Shown one piece after another: positions 1-8,082 of a DNA stretch of 64,000 bases. A model generated the notes under the pieces. It saw nothing but the letters and a program-made list of their open reading frames with translations. It ran no database searches and was not told where the DNA came from. Within the stretch, counting starts at the first letter, position 1; each line of letters begins with the position of its first letter. The stretch comes from Devriesea agamarum (GTDB taxonomy: Bacteria; Actinomycetota; Actinomycetes; Actinomycetales; Dermabacteraceae). Position numbers and translations under genes: made by a program. The stretch spans positions 1,922,001-1,986,000 of the forward strand of contig NZ_LN849456.1 of NCBI RefSeq assembly GCF_900070355.1, given 5' to 3'.

Positions 1-560
1 ACGGCGGTGGCGAGGATTCCGGTCATGATTTCAGAGAGGATGCCGCGCTGAATTCCGTCCGTGAACAGTTGACCGAGGCTGTTGACACCGAGCACAGCCC
101 CTACCGTTACCAGCGACACGGTGCTGACGGTTACCACGCGCAGCCCGGCCAGCAACACCGGTCCGGCCAACGGCAGCTCTACACGCATGAAACGTGCCAG
201 CGGCGCATACCCTTGGGCGGTGGCGGATGCCAGCACATCCGCATCGACGCTGCGGAACGCTTCAGAGGCCGCCGGCACCATCAGAGCAAGCCCATACATG
301 GTGAGAGCGACGACGATGTTCAGTGGATCTCGGATACCGGTGCCGAGAATTAACGGCAGCACAATAAACAAGGGAAGGGACGGTATCGCGTATAAAAGTC
401 CGGTTCCCACGGTCACGGTGCCCCGCAACCATCCGGTGCGACTTGCCAGTTTCGCAAGCGGCACCGAAATCAGAAACGACAGCGCAATTGCGGGTAGCGC
501 CTGGGCGAGATGCGCCAGCGTCGCCGACGTGATGACGTCAAAGTTACGAGTCAGCCACAT
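1..560 (-). CDS. Osmoprotectant/glycine-betaine-type ABC transporter permease (partial)
   Basis: This is the membrane subunit of an OpuB/OpuC/ProW-type importer, cut by the left edge of the window after about 186 codons. The start ATG (558-560) overlaps the TGA of the upstream ATPase gene in a TGATG junction, so the two are translationally coupled. The translation begins MWLTRNFDVI and is strongly hydrophobic, with several predicted membrane segments. The EAA-type loop typical of binding-protein-dependent permeases is seen around GYAPLARFMRVELP, followed by LAGLRVVTVSTVSLVTVGA, which closely resembles betaine/choline permeases. The substrate (betaine, carnitine or choline) cannot be decided from the permease. 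Further permease and binding-protein genes would be expected beyond position 1. Confidence 0.85.
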   Translation of the reverse strand, partial: MWLTRNFDVITSATLAHLAQALPAIALSFLISVPLAKLASRTGWLRGTVTVGTGLLYAIPSLPLFIVLPLILGTGIRDPLNIVVALTMYGLALMVPAASEAFRSVDADVLASATAQGYAPLARFMRVELPLAGPVLLAGLRVVTVSTVSLVTVGAVLGVNSLGQLFTDGIQRGILSEIMTGILATA

Positions 561-1438
561 CAGGCCGAGCCGTCCTGTTCATGCGCGGTAGGGGTGGCGT
601 TGGCACCACCGGGTCCAGCGCTCACTCCGCCGTCGAGAATCCCGGCAGCGCGCCCATGCGAATCCACCACCACTTTCACCCCGTGGCGTTCTTGAATCCG
701 CAAAGTGCGGTTGCCGCGACCGAGGCCGACGAAATCCGAGACAAAGTCATCGGCAGGGGCAGACAAGATCTCTTCCGGGGTACCCACCTGGGCAATCTCA
801 CCGCCGACTCGGAAAATTACCACGTTATCGCCGAGCAGGAACGCTTCGTCGATGTCGTGGGTCACGAACACAATGGTCTTATCGAGCTCGTCTTGCAGCC
901 TGAGGAGTTCCTGCTGCAGATCGGCCCGCACGATCGGGTCCACCGCCCCGAACGGTTCATCCATCAACAAAATATTCGGTTCAGCGGCGAGCGCACGGGC
1001 AACCGCGACCCGCTGCTGCTGCCCACCGGACAGCTCGCTCGGATATCGGTCACCGAGCGAGGGGTCTAAGCCCACAACATCCAGCAGGTCTCTCGCTCGG
1101 GCACAGGCATCTCGACGGGAGGAACCTGTCAGCCTCGGCACTGTGGCAATGTTGACCAGCACACTGCGGTGAGGAAGCAGGCCCGCGGCTTGGGGCACAT
1201 AGCCGATGCTGCGCCGCAGGTGGACTGGATTTTGATCCCGGATGTCCTGGCCGTCGATCAGGATCCGCCCCGAGGTGGGTTCAACCATCCGATTCACCAT
1301 GCGCAGCAGGGTGGTTTTTCCGCAGCCGCTGGAACCCACGAACACGGTGGTGCCGCGGGCTGGAACGCTGAGGGAGAAGTTGTTGACGGCAATGGAGCCG
1401 CCCGGATAGTGCTTGCTTACGGCGTCAAACTCGATCAT
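560..1438 (-). CDS. Osmoprotectant/betaine-type ABC transporter ATP-binding protein
   Basis: This is the ATPase subunit that powers the adjacent permease. It shows a Walker A motif (GSSGCGKTT), the Q-loop region (SIGYVPQAAGL), the signature LSGGQQQR, Walker B (ILLMDEPFGAVD) and the switch His in FVTHDIDEA. The length is 292 aa. OpuCA/ProV proteins usually carry two C-terminal CBS domains; here only about 50 residues follow the nucleotide-binding domain, so it is nearer to the short OpuBA form. The start at 1438 is chosen because GGAGG lies six bases upstream; a longer frame to 1657 has no comparable ribosome site and no conserved sequence. It is the first gene of a minus-strand operon. Confidence 0.88.
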   Translation of the reverse strand: MIEFDAVSKHYPGGSIAVNNFSLSVPARGTTVFVGSSGCGKTTLLRMVNRMVEPTSGRILIDGQDIRDQNPVHLRRSIGYVPQAAGLLPHRSVLVNIATVPRLTGSSRRDACARARDLLDVVGLDPSLGDRYPSELSGGQQQRVAVARALAAEPNILLMDEPFGAVDPIVRADLQQELLRLQDELDKTIVFVTHDIDEAFLLGDNVVIFRVGGEIAQVGTPEEILSAPADDFVSDFVGLGRGNRTLRIQERHGVKVVVDSHGRAAGILDGGVSAGPGGANATPTAHEQDGSA

Positions 1439-1629
1439 GGTGCCTCCCATGGTGTGCCGTCTAGGCGTTCCGACACCGTACCCTCTCTGAAGGCACACCC
1501 CAAGTTTTGCGGCATCTATGCTGGTAGAGACACTTTCGTAACTCAGGGCAACTCCTATGCAGCCGGGATCCCTCCTGTGCAGCCCAGATTGTCTCCACGT
1601 GGCTTCACGCAGGGTACCTCGCACGGACC

Positions 1630-2433
1630 TCAGGACGCCTGGTATGCACCCTGCCACACGCAGTCAAAGGGGGCACGGCCCTGCATGCGGTTCTCAATGG
1701 AGCTGGTCACCAGAGCTTTTGCGATCTGGGCCGCCTCCAACGGCTCGGTTCCCTTCGCTAGTTCCGCCGTGATCGCCGCCGCCAGCGAGCATCCGGCACC
1801 GGAGACTCGCTCGTGGCCGATCTTCGGAGCTGACAGGCGGGTAAGCTCGCGGCCGTCGAAAAACACGTCCACAGCATCCGAGCCATCCAAAACCACACCA
1901 CCCTTGGCTAACACATAGGGAACTCCCAGATCGTGGATGCGCCGCGCCGCTTCTTCGAGATCTTCCACAGTGTCGATGCGCTCCATGCCAGATAGAGCCA
2001 TGGCCTCGAAGTGATTCGGGGTCACTACCGTCGCCAAGGGCAAGATTTTCTCTTTCAACGCACGGTCGGTGTCAAGAGCAGCGCCGGGTTCCTGCCCCTT
2101 ACAGATCAGCACCGGATCCAAAACAACGTGCCGCCACGGCTGCCGCCCTAGGGCTTCTCGCACTGCTTCGATAGTCGCCGGAGTTCCGAGCATGCCGATT
2201 TTCACCGTGTCGATGGTGTGAACGGCGGTTGCTGCCTCGACCTGGTCCGCGATCACCGTCGGTTCCACCGGAACGAAACGGTGCGCCCAGTCGTGCTCGG
2301 GGTCGAAGGACACGATGCAGGTAAGCGCCACACAGCCGAATACCCCCAGCTGATGGAAAGTCTTCAGATCCGTCTGCGCACCCGCCCCTCCCGACGCTTC
2401 TGAACCTGCAATAGACAGCGCAACCTGAACCAT
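1630..2433 (-). CDS. Pyridoxal / hydroxymethylpyrimidine kinase (PdxK/ThiD family)
   Basis: This is a ribokinase-fold kinase of the ThiD/PdxK group, which phosphorylates pyridoxal (vitamin B6 salvage) or HMP/HMP-P (thiamine). The 267-aa protein starts MVQVALSIAGSEASGGAG, the N-terminal substrate site, and has the C-terminal anion-hole segment GHERVSGAGCSLAAA. A Cys directly after GAG is reported in Gram-positive pyridoxal kinases rather than typical ThiD (GTGC), which slightly favours B6 salvage; both activities remain possible. The start at 2433 is supported by GGGAGG seven bases upstream. It lies upstream of the ABC operon on the same strand with a 190-bp gap, so it is probably separately transcribed. 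Confidence 0.82.
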   Translation of the reverse strand: MVQVALSIAGSEASGGAGAQTDLKTFHQLGVFGCVALTCIVSFDPEHDWAHRFVPVEPTVIADQVEAATAVHTIDTVKIGMLGTPATIEAVREALGRQPWRHVVLDPVLICKGQEPGAALDTDRALKEKILPLATVVTPNHFEAMALSGMERIDTVEDLEEAARRIHDLGVPYVLAKGGVVLDGSDAVDVFFDGRELTRLSAPKIGHERVSGAGCSLAAAITAELAKGTEPLEAAQIAKALVTSSIENRMQGRAPFDCVWQGAYQAS

Positions 2434-2666
2434 AACGACCTCCCGTTCAGCACCCCAACCGAGGCGCGACGACGTAACTGCCCGGTGGCACACCCGTGAG
2501 CTGCATGGCGGACCACCTTTTCCATTGCGCCCGATCGTACCGGCACCCTGTGACATTCCACCCCACCACCATCAAAAGATCCGCAATGCCGAGATACCTC
2601 AGCCATTGCCCAGGTACACCACACCGAGAACACAAGCACGTCGTTTACAGTCATCATGTGCTGCAC

Positions 2667-3368
2667 ATGAGCCACGGAAACATTCGTACCCGCCAGAAGT
2701 CCTCTGGCTGGTACGAACGTTTTCGCAAACTCATCGCCACACATCTGGCACCCACCCTGAAATTTCTCACCGTCGGCGGACTGGTTTTTTTCGTCGACGC
2801 GGCAATTTACAACGCACTCGTATTCTGGGATCCCTCGGTTGAAGATGGGATACTCGGAAATATCGGGTTAGGTGGTTGGGGTCGAGGAGTTCTATTTAGT
2901 CAGCCTTTAACCGCAAAAATCATTGCGATTAGCTTCGCTTCAATCCTCACCTATATCGGAAACCGGTTATGGACTTTTCGTGATCGCGGTGCGCGCACCA
3001 CGCCCCGATCACTCGCCGCCTTCGTCCTGGTCAATATCATCGCCACCCTCCTCCAGTTAGCCTGCCTCGGCTTCTCACGCTACGTCCTGGGCTTTGACAG
3101 CCAGCTGGCCGACAATATTTCCGGCACCATCATCGGCCAGTTGATTAGCACCTCGTTCCGCTACATCACCTACGGACGCTACGTCTTCACCCCCGGCGCC
3201 ATCTTACCCGGAGAGCGCCACGCACACGCGCATCAGCATGAGTCAGAGCCTCCGGTTTCCGTCGGCACAAGTCACCATCTTCCCTTCGCAAACCCCGACC
3301 AGATGGGACACCATGAGTACGTACACCAGACCCGTGCTGGAATCGAACCAGATCGTCCTGCACGGTAA
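2667..3368 (+). CDS. GtrA-family membrane protein
   Basis: This is a 233-aa protein with four predicted membrane segments, the usual GtrA plan. Segment 1 is LKFLTVGGLVFFVDAAIYNALV, segment 2 is AKIIAISFASILTYIGNRLWTF with the conserved YxxNRxWTFR, segment 3 is AAFVLVNIIATLLQLACLG, and segment 4 ends in SFRYITYGRYVF. GtrA proteins are proposed to flip lipid-linked sugars for cell-surface glycosylation. The start at 2667 (MSHGNIRTR) is preferred over a much longer frame from 2496 whose N-terminus is not conserved-looking. The C-terminal tail is His-rich and overlaps the next gene by 56 bases, an unusually large overlap; the tail may not be conserved. Confidence 0.8.
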   Translation: MSHGNIRTRQKSSGWYERFRKLIATHLAPTLKFLTVGGLVFFVDAAIYNALVFWDPSVEDGILGNIGLGGWGRGVLFSQPLTAKIIAISFASILTYIGNRLWTFRDRGARTTPRSLAAFVLVNIIATLLQLACLGFSRYVLGFDSQLADNISGTIIGQLISTSFRYITYGRYVFTPGAILPGERHAHAHQHESEPPVSVGTSHHLPFANPDQMGHHEYVHQTRAGIEPDRPAR

Positions 3369-3756
3369 GGCCCAGGACCTCACCTCTGCCATTACCGAGG
3401 CGGGCAACCTCCTGGTCGCTGCCGGGGCAGTTGAACCGCCCTATGTGCGCTCCATGATCGAACGGGAAAAAACCATCTCCACATTTATCGGCGGCGGCCT
3501 CGCCATCCCCCACGGCACCCTCGAATCCCAGGAACACATTAAGCGCACCGCCATGTCGTTCGTACGGTATGTCAATCCCATCGACTGGAACGGCGACGCG
3601 GTATCGTTTGTCATCGGAATCGCTGGCCAGGGCGATGAGCACGTATCGCTCCTGCAACGAATCGCCGTTGCCGTTGATGACCCGGCCCAGGTCGCACGAC
3701 TTCAGCGAGCATCCACAACACAGGAGATCCTGAACGTTCTGGAAAGGAATGCATAA
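3313..3756 (+). CDS. PTS mannitol/fructose-type EIIA component
   Basis: This is a 147-aa phosphocarrier of the PTS EIIA-mannitol class (MtlF/CmtB). The phospho-accepting His is H67 in GGGLAIPHGT; the downstream VIGIAGQGDEH and LLQRIAVAVDD segments also match the family, and the length is exactly typical. In the PTS it passes phosphate from HPr to an EIIB domain. No EIIBC gene is nearby. It overlaps the end of the GtrA gene and is followed 172 bp later by HPr, so the two soluble PTS parts may be co-regulated. The start MSTYTRP at 3313 is preferred to an in-frame ATG at 3238 because it matches the family N-terminus. Confidence 0.88.
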   Translation: MSTYTRPVLESNQIVLHGKAQDLTSAITEAGNLLVAAGAVEPPYVRSMIEREKTISTFIGGGLAIPHGTLESQEHIKRTAMSFVRYVNPIDWNGDAVSFVIGIAGQGDEHVSLLQRIAVAVDDPAQVARLQRASTTQEILNVLERNA

Positions 3757-3775
3757 CTGATACATGCATAACTGA
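3749..3775 (+). repeat. Two direct copies of ATGCATAACTGA
   Basis: The 12-base unit occurs at 3749-3760 and 3764-3775, a 15-base period. The first copy includes the stop codon of the EIIA gene. It lies between the EIIA and HPr genes. It could be a local duplication or a binding site for a regulator of ptsH. Confidence 0.6.
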
Positions 3776-3928
3776 GACCTGGTGTCCATGCCGAGCCCGG
3801 AACCACCGGTCACCGCGTCATGGCTCAGTTATTTCAAACGCGAACCCGAATCTCTCAACGTTCATGACCCCTACCGTCGTCGTCACCCCATCGGCGATAC
3901 AAAAACCATATATCTAGGGAGTTTCACC

Positions 3929-4201
3929 ATGGCAGAACGCACCGTCACTATCGCCAGTGCCTCCGGACTGCATGCCCGCCCCGCCGCCATTTTCTCCAAA
4001 GCCGCTGCCGGGCAGCCGGTTGCGGTCACCATCGAAAAGGCCGGGGGCAAACCCGTGCGCGCATCCAGCATCCTTATGCTGATGACACTGGGCGCCGGAC
4101 ACGGCGAAGAGGTCACGCTGCGCGCCGAAGGCGAAGGAGCAGAAGAAGCGGTCTCCGCTTTAGCAGCCCTGCTGGAGAAAGATCTCGACGCCGAAAGCTG
4201 A
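3929..4201 (+). CDS. ptsH: HPr, phosphocarrier protein of the PTS
   Basis: This is a 90-aa protein that carries phosphate from enzyme I to EIIA components. The active-site His is H15 in SGLHARPAA. The conserved regulatory Ser is at about residue 46 in VRASSILMLMTLGAGHG, so HPr-kinase-type regulation is structurally possible, although many actinobacteria lack that kinase. The start at 3929 (MAERTVTIAS) is preceded by GGGAG; an in-frame extension back to 3782 has no HPr homology. No enzyme I gene is in the window. A perfect hairpin 26 bases downstream probably ends the transcript. Confidence 0.95.
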   Translation: MAERTVTIASASGLHARPAAIFSKAAAGQPVAVTIEKAGGKPVRASSILMLMTLGAGHGEEVTLRAEGEGAEEAVSALAALLEKDLDAES

Positions 4202-4227
4202 GCATCGACCAATAAGCTGCCCTCATA

Positions 4228-4266
4228 ACTAATGCACCCTGACCGTTTCGGTGAGGGTGCATTAGT
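4228..4266 (+). terminator. Strong hairpin downstream of ptsH
   Basis: A perfect 13-bp stem (ACTAATGCACCCT with AGGGTGCATTAGT) encloses a 13-base loop that can itself fold. No T-run follows, as is common for actinobacterial terminators. It separates the PTS genes from the arginine cluster. Confidence 0.8.
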
Positions 4267-4280
4267 CGTGATATGCCTAG

Positions 4281-4396
4281 CGGGACCTCGGTCCCGTCAG
4301 GTTATAGCCCTTCAAGGCTTAACCTTTGTCCACCAAGGAGGGGACACTCAAGGCCGTGGGACGGGTCACTCCGATCACGGTCGGACTGTCGACCGT
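4281..4396 (+). promoter_or_regulatory. Structured leader of the arginine cluster with competing stems
   Basis: The 190-base stretch before the carbamoyltransferase start contains several hairpins: 4281-4296 (CGGGAC/GTCCCG), 4299-4325 (AGGTT..AGCC/GGCT.AACCT), and two mutually exclusive stems. One pairs 4352-4358 with 4376-4382 (GGCCGTG/CACGGTC, one G-U). The other pairs 4377-4383 with 4390-4396 (ACGGTCG/CGACCGT). Shared bases 4377-4382 mean only one can form at a time. This is the arrangement expected of an attenuator or riboswitch, but no known class was recognised. Confidence 0.4.
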
Positions 4397-4455
4397 CGGG
4401 GGCATTCAACTCTGAGTGCGCTTCTGCTCATTACAGACAGATTGAGGTATTCCCC

Positions 4456-5481
4456 ATGGCTATTACGTCTACGTCGCATTTTCAAGGGCGCAGCCTGCTT
4501 TCCACTCGCGATTTCACACGCGATGAGCTCAGCTGGCTCATCGGGTTCTCGATGCATCTGAAGGAACTCAAACAACATCGCATTCCGCACCCCTATCTGA
4601 CCGGGCGCAATATCGCCCTCCTGTTTGAAAAGACCTCCACCAGGACCCGAGCAGCATTTACCGTTGCCGCCCAGGATCTCGGCGCCCACGCCGAATTCCT
4701 CGGCAAGGCTGACATTCAACTCGGCAAAAAAGAGTCGGTGCGAGATACCGCCCTGGTACTCGGTTCCATGTTCGACGGATTGGAGTTCCGAGGCTTCCAG
4801 CACGCTCACGTTGAAGAGCTCGCCAAATACGCGGGGGTCCCCGTCTGGAACGGGCTCACCGACCAAGAACATCCCACCCAGATGATCGCCGACTTCATGA
4901 CCATCGTGGAAGAGTTCGGTGAGCTGTCGGGCCGCACCCTCGCCTATTTCGGGCAGGGCCGCAACAACGTTCAAAATTCCCTGATGCTCACGAGCGCCAT
5001 CCTCGGCATGGATTACGTGAATGCAACCCCTCCGGAGCTAGCCCCCGATCCAGAGATCCTGTCACTGGCTCAGGAGTTCGCTAAAGACTCCGGGGCGAGC
5101 ATTACCGTCACCCACGATCCGCTGGAAGCCGCGCGCAAAGCTGATGTGGTGTACACCAACGTGTGGGCGGCGATGGGCGAGGAGGACCAGTTCGCTGAAC
5201 GAGTTCGCCTGATGCGCCCCTACCAAGTCAACGCGGAACTCGTGAGCCACATCGAAAACCCCGATTACATCGTGATGCACTGCCTCCCGGCATTCCACAA
5301 CGCTGATACCGAGTATGCCCGGGATATTGAGCAGAGATTCGGAATCTCCGCAATGGAGATCACCGACGACGTCTTTTACGGGGACCATGCACGGCACTTC
5401 AAACAGGCCGAAAATCGCATGCATTCCATTAAGGCCATCATGGCCGCCACCCTTGGCAATCTGTACGTTCCCCACGTCTGA
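4456..5481 (+). CDS. Ornithine carbamoyltransferase, catabolic (ArcB) type
   Basis: This enzyme interconverts ornithine plus carbamoyl phosphate and citrulline plus phosphate. The 341-aa protein has the carbamoyl-phosphate motif STRTR (61-65), HPTQMIADF in the middle, and the ornithine-loop Cys in MHCLPAFH (C276). Segments [28 protein letters not shown] and PYQVN resemble catabolic ArcB enzymes more than biosynthetic ArgF. Putrescine carbamoyltransferase is an alternative. The start at 4456 has GAGG eight bases upstream. It heads a plus-strand cluster with an antiporter and a deiminase-like enzyme; no carbamate kinase gene is in the window, so the phosphorolytic direction needs a partner elsewhere. 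Confidence 0.88.
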   Translation: MAITSTSHFQGRSLLSTRDFTRDELSWLIGFSMHLKELKQHRIPHPYLTGRNIALLFEKTSTRTRAAFTVAAQDLGAHAEFLGKADIQLGKKESVRDTALVLGSMFDGLEFRGFQHAHVEELAKYAGVPVWNGLTDQEHPTQMIADFMTIVEEFGELSGRTLAYFGQGRNNVQNSLMLTSAILGMDYVNATPPELAPDPEILSLAQEFAKDSGASITVTHDPLEAARKADVVYTNVWAAMGEEDQFAERVRLMRPYQVNAELVSHIENPDYIVMHCLPAFHNADTEYARDIEQRFGISAMEITDDVFYGDHARHFKQAENRMHSIKAIMAATLGNLYVPHV

Positions 5482-5485
5482 TGTC

Positions 5486-5525
5486 GCGGGGAGGTGCGTG
5501 AGCTGAGCTTCAGCACCTCCCCCGC
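5486..5525 (+). terminator. Hairpin between the carbamoyltransferase and antiporter genes
   Basis: A near-perfect 12-bp GC-rich stem (GCGGGGAGGTGC with GCACCTCCCC.GC) encloses 15 bases. No T-run follows. It could end or partly attenuate transcription, or protect the upstream transcript. Confidence 0.55.
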
Positions 5526-5599
5526 ACGCTCACCCCTTCCCGCCCCTGCCGGCTTAATCATTCCCTGAGAGCCGGTCGGGCTTGCCCAAGGACCACGTT

Positions 5600-7168
5600 A
5601 TGTCTAATGCTTCTGCTGCCGCGTCCGGCGCAGCCTCCGTCCCCCAGCCGCCTGTGCCCCCGGCAAAATCAGCCAAGAAAAAAGAACGCAAGGCTCCCAA
5701 TACCTACGTCATTCTGTTCCTGATCATCGCGTTCATTGCCGTCCTCACCTGGTTCATTCCCGGGGGTGCTTACAAAACCGACGACGCTGGGCGTGCCATT
5801 GCGGGAACCTTCCAGCACGTTAAGGCTGCGCCCCAGGGCCTGTGGGACGTGTTCATGGCGCCAATTACCGGCATGCTCGGGTCGAAGACGATATCGGCCG
5901 CTATTCCCATCTCCCTGTTCGTGATGCTGTTCGGCTCCTTCTTGGAGATGATGGATCGCACCGGCGCTCTGCGGATCGGACTGCGCCGAGTAGCTTTGGC
6001 GAGCCAAGGCCGCTTGCTGCTGTTGATCGCGGTCCTGGTCACGATCATGTCGATCATGGGCACGATTGAAGGGGCGTACGAAGAGGGCGTCGTCTACCTG
6101 CTGATGTTCATGCCGATTCTGCTGGTGATGGGGCTAGACACAGTAACCGCAGCCATGATCGTGGTGGTCGGAACGCAGGTCGGCTGCTTGGCATCGACAA
6201 TCAACCCGTTCGGCGTCGGCATCGCCTCGGGCATCGCCGGGGTCTCTGTCGGCGACGGGATGGGCATGCGCGCCATCATGTTCGTAGTCTTCACCGCTGT
6301 GGCCATCGCCATGATCTACCTATATGCGCGGCGAGTTCAGGCCAACCCCAGCCGTTCGATGCAGCATTTCCGTCGCGACGACGACATCAAAGAGTTCGCG
6401 GCGTCCGGCTCCGACGGTGTCGAACGCATGGTCGGCCGCCAAAAGGCCGCGCTATGTCTATTCATCGCGACGTTCGCCATCATGGTGGTCTCACTCATTC
6501 CGTGGACGTCCCTGAACTCATCGTGGACGTTCTTTGGGGACATCGCCGCATGGATCGCCCAGACCCCTGTTCTTAGGGAAGTTCTCGGTTCGGACATCAC
6601 CCCCATGGGCACCTGGTACTTCGCTGAGCTCTCGATGATGCTCTTGGTGATGACCTTCATCATCGGCAAGGTCATGGGCTATGACGCAAACAAGAACGTG
6701 GACATCATCATTGCGGGTGCCGCAAACCTAGTGCCCACCGCTTTGATCGTGGCGATGGCCCGCGGCATCCAAGTGGTGATGGATGACGGCAAGATCACCC
6801 CCACCATCTTGCACATGGGTGAGGATTCCCTGTCGTCACTGCCGCCGGTGGTCTTCGCGATTGTGGCACTGGTGTTCTACTTCTTGATCGCCTGCCTGAT
6901 CCCCAGCTCCTCCGGACTGGCCGCAGCCACCATGGGAATCATGGCTTCTCTGGCCCGGTTCGCAAACATTCCCGAACCACTCATGGTCACGATTTTCGGT
7001 ATGGCGCTGGGCCTGGCCAAGATGGTGACACCCACCTCGATTGTGCTCATGACCTGTCTGCAAGCCGCCCATATTTCCTATGCTCGATGGCTGCGATTCA
7101 TTTGGCTGTACGTGGTGGCGTTGTTCGCGCTGTGCTGCGTCTTCCTGATCGTGGCGGTCCTGATCTGA
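5600..7168 (+). CDS. YfcC-family arginine/ornithine-antiporter-like membrane transporter
   Basis: This is a 522-aa polytopic protein of the YfcC/C4-dicarboxylate-anaerobic-carrier family. A charged N-terminus (about residues 20-40) is followed by membrane segments starting TYVILFLIIAFIAVLTWFIPGGAY, a family hallmark. Later segments include the conserved MGTIEGAYEE region and CLIPSSSGLAAATMGIMA. Members encoded in arginine deiminase operons act as arginine-ornithine exchangers; others are of unknown specificity. The position between a carbamoyltransferase and a deiminase-like gene supports exchange of a guanidino substrate for its product. The start at 5600 is chosen for AAGGA eight bases upstream. 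The next gene begins 45 bp downstream. Confidence 0.8.
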   Translation: MSNASAAASGAASVPQPPVPPAKSAKKKERKAPNTYVILFLIIAFIAVLTWFIPGGAYKTDDAGRAIAGTFQHVKAAPQGLWDVFMAPITGMLGSKTISAAIPISLFVMLFGSFLEMMDRTGALRIGLRRVALASQGRLLLLIAVLVTIMSIMGTIEGAYEEGVVYLLMFMPILLVMGLDTVTAAMIVVVGTQVGCLASTINPFGVGIASGIAGVSVGDGMGMRAIMFVVFTAVAIAMIYLYARRVQANPSRSMQHFRRDDDIKEFAASGSDGVERMVGRQKAALCLFIATFAIMVVSLIPWTSLNSSWTFFGDIAAWIAQTPVLREVLGSDITPMGTWYFAELSMMLLVMTFIIGKVMGYDANKNVDIIIAGAANLVPTALIVAMARGIQVVMDDGKITPTILHMGEDSLSSLPPVVFAIVALVFYFLIACLIPSSSGLAAATMGIMASLARFANIPEPLMVTIFGMALGLAKMVTPTSIVLMTCLQAAHISYARWLRFIWLYVVALFALCCVFLIVAVLI

Positions 7169-7213
7169 TCCCAATTCATTCACAAGGAACTCAACGAAGA
7201 GGAAGGTTCATCA

Positions 7214-8071
7214 ATGTCAGAGGATAAGGTTTACGTTTCCAACGCCACCAATGTTCTGCGCAAAGTCATGATGTGCTCGCCCGAGCACTATCGCTTCAAT
7301 GCGATCAACGTGATCACCGCAGAATGGATGCGTAAGGGAGACACCGAGAAAAATGATGTGATGGTGCGCGAGTGGGAAACCCTCGTGCAGGCATACCAGG
7401 ACAATGGCGTCGAGGTTGTTCGGGTACCCGCCGACCCGATGTGTCAGGTGATGACCTTCTCCCGGGACTACGGGTGCATGGTCAAGGAAGGCGCGATTAT
7501 CGGCCATTTCCGTCATCCGGCCCGTCAGGTCGAGACAGAGCGCTATGAATCGGTGCTGAAGCAGATGGGCGTTCCGATCATTGCCCGCGTCAACGCCGGG
7601 TGCATGGAGGGCGGAGATTTCTGGATGCTTGATGAGCACACCCTGGTCTTCGGCCTCGTAGACCGCACCGATAAAGCCGGTGTCGCAAACCTCCGCGAAC
7701 AGCTGTGGAAATACGGGTACACGGTACTGGGCATCGAAGTACCGCCGGATAACCTGCACCTGGACATGTGCTTCAACATTGTCGCGGAGAAGGTGTGCCT
7801 GGCAGTGGTGGATCAGCTTCCCTACCAATTCCTGGCCGCAATTAAACGGCGCGGATTCGAGATTATTCCGGTCGCCGCTGAGGATGTGTTTAAGCACGGA
7901 TGCAATGTGCAGGCCATCGGCGATGGCAAGGTCATTGCCATCGAAAAGAATAAGCACATCAATGACCGGATGCGGGCGCTGGGACTCGACATTATCGAGG
8001 TTCCCTTCGACCAGATTCTTCACGCCGGTGGTGGCCCCCACTGCCTCACCCAACCCATTGAACGACCCTGA
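7214..8071 (+). CDS. Short deiminase/DDAH-like enzyme of the amidinotransferase superfamily
   Basis: This 285-aa enzyme belongs to the guanidino-group modifying superfamily (arginine deiminase, DDAH, arginine dihydrolase). The expected catalytic set is visible: Asp85 in FSRDYGC, Glu132 and Asp135 in CMEGGDFW, His182 in LHLDMCF, and nucleophile Cys277 in GGGPHC. It is much shorter than classical arginine deiminase (about 400 aa) and lacks its helical insert. The N-terminal MMCSPEHY...EWM pattern resembles the DDAH/ArgZ group. The neighbourhood suggests arginine or a methylated/oxidised arginine is converted to citrulline or a related ureido compound. Exact substrate cannot be read from sequence. 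The ribosome site GAGGAAGG is well placed. Confidence 0.78.
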   Translation: MSEDKVYVSNATNVLRKVMMCSPEHYRFNAINVITAEWMRKGDTEKNDVMVREWETLVQAYQDNGVEVVRVPADPMCQVMTFSRDYGCMVKEGAIIGHFRHPARQVETERYESVLKQMGVPIIARVNAGCMEGGDFWMLDEHTLVFGLVDRTDKAGVANLREQLWKYGYTVLGIEVPPDNLHLDMCFNIVAEKVCLAVVDQLPYQFLAAIKRRGFEIIPVAAEDVFKHGCNVQAIGDGKVIAIEKNKHINDRMRALGLDIIEVPFDQILHAGGGPHCLTQPIERP

Positions 8072-8082
8072 GCGAGGCAGTG

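Noticed and set aside
2496-2666. N-terminal extension of the GtrA gene
   Set aside because: The extension is His- and Pro-rich with no family similarity, and the family start matches 2667.
4270-4455. Guanidine (ykkC) riboswitch
   Set aside because: The guanidino context made it attractive, but the conserved ykkC sequence blocks are not present.
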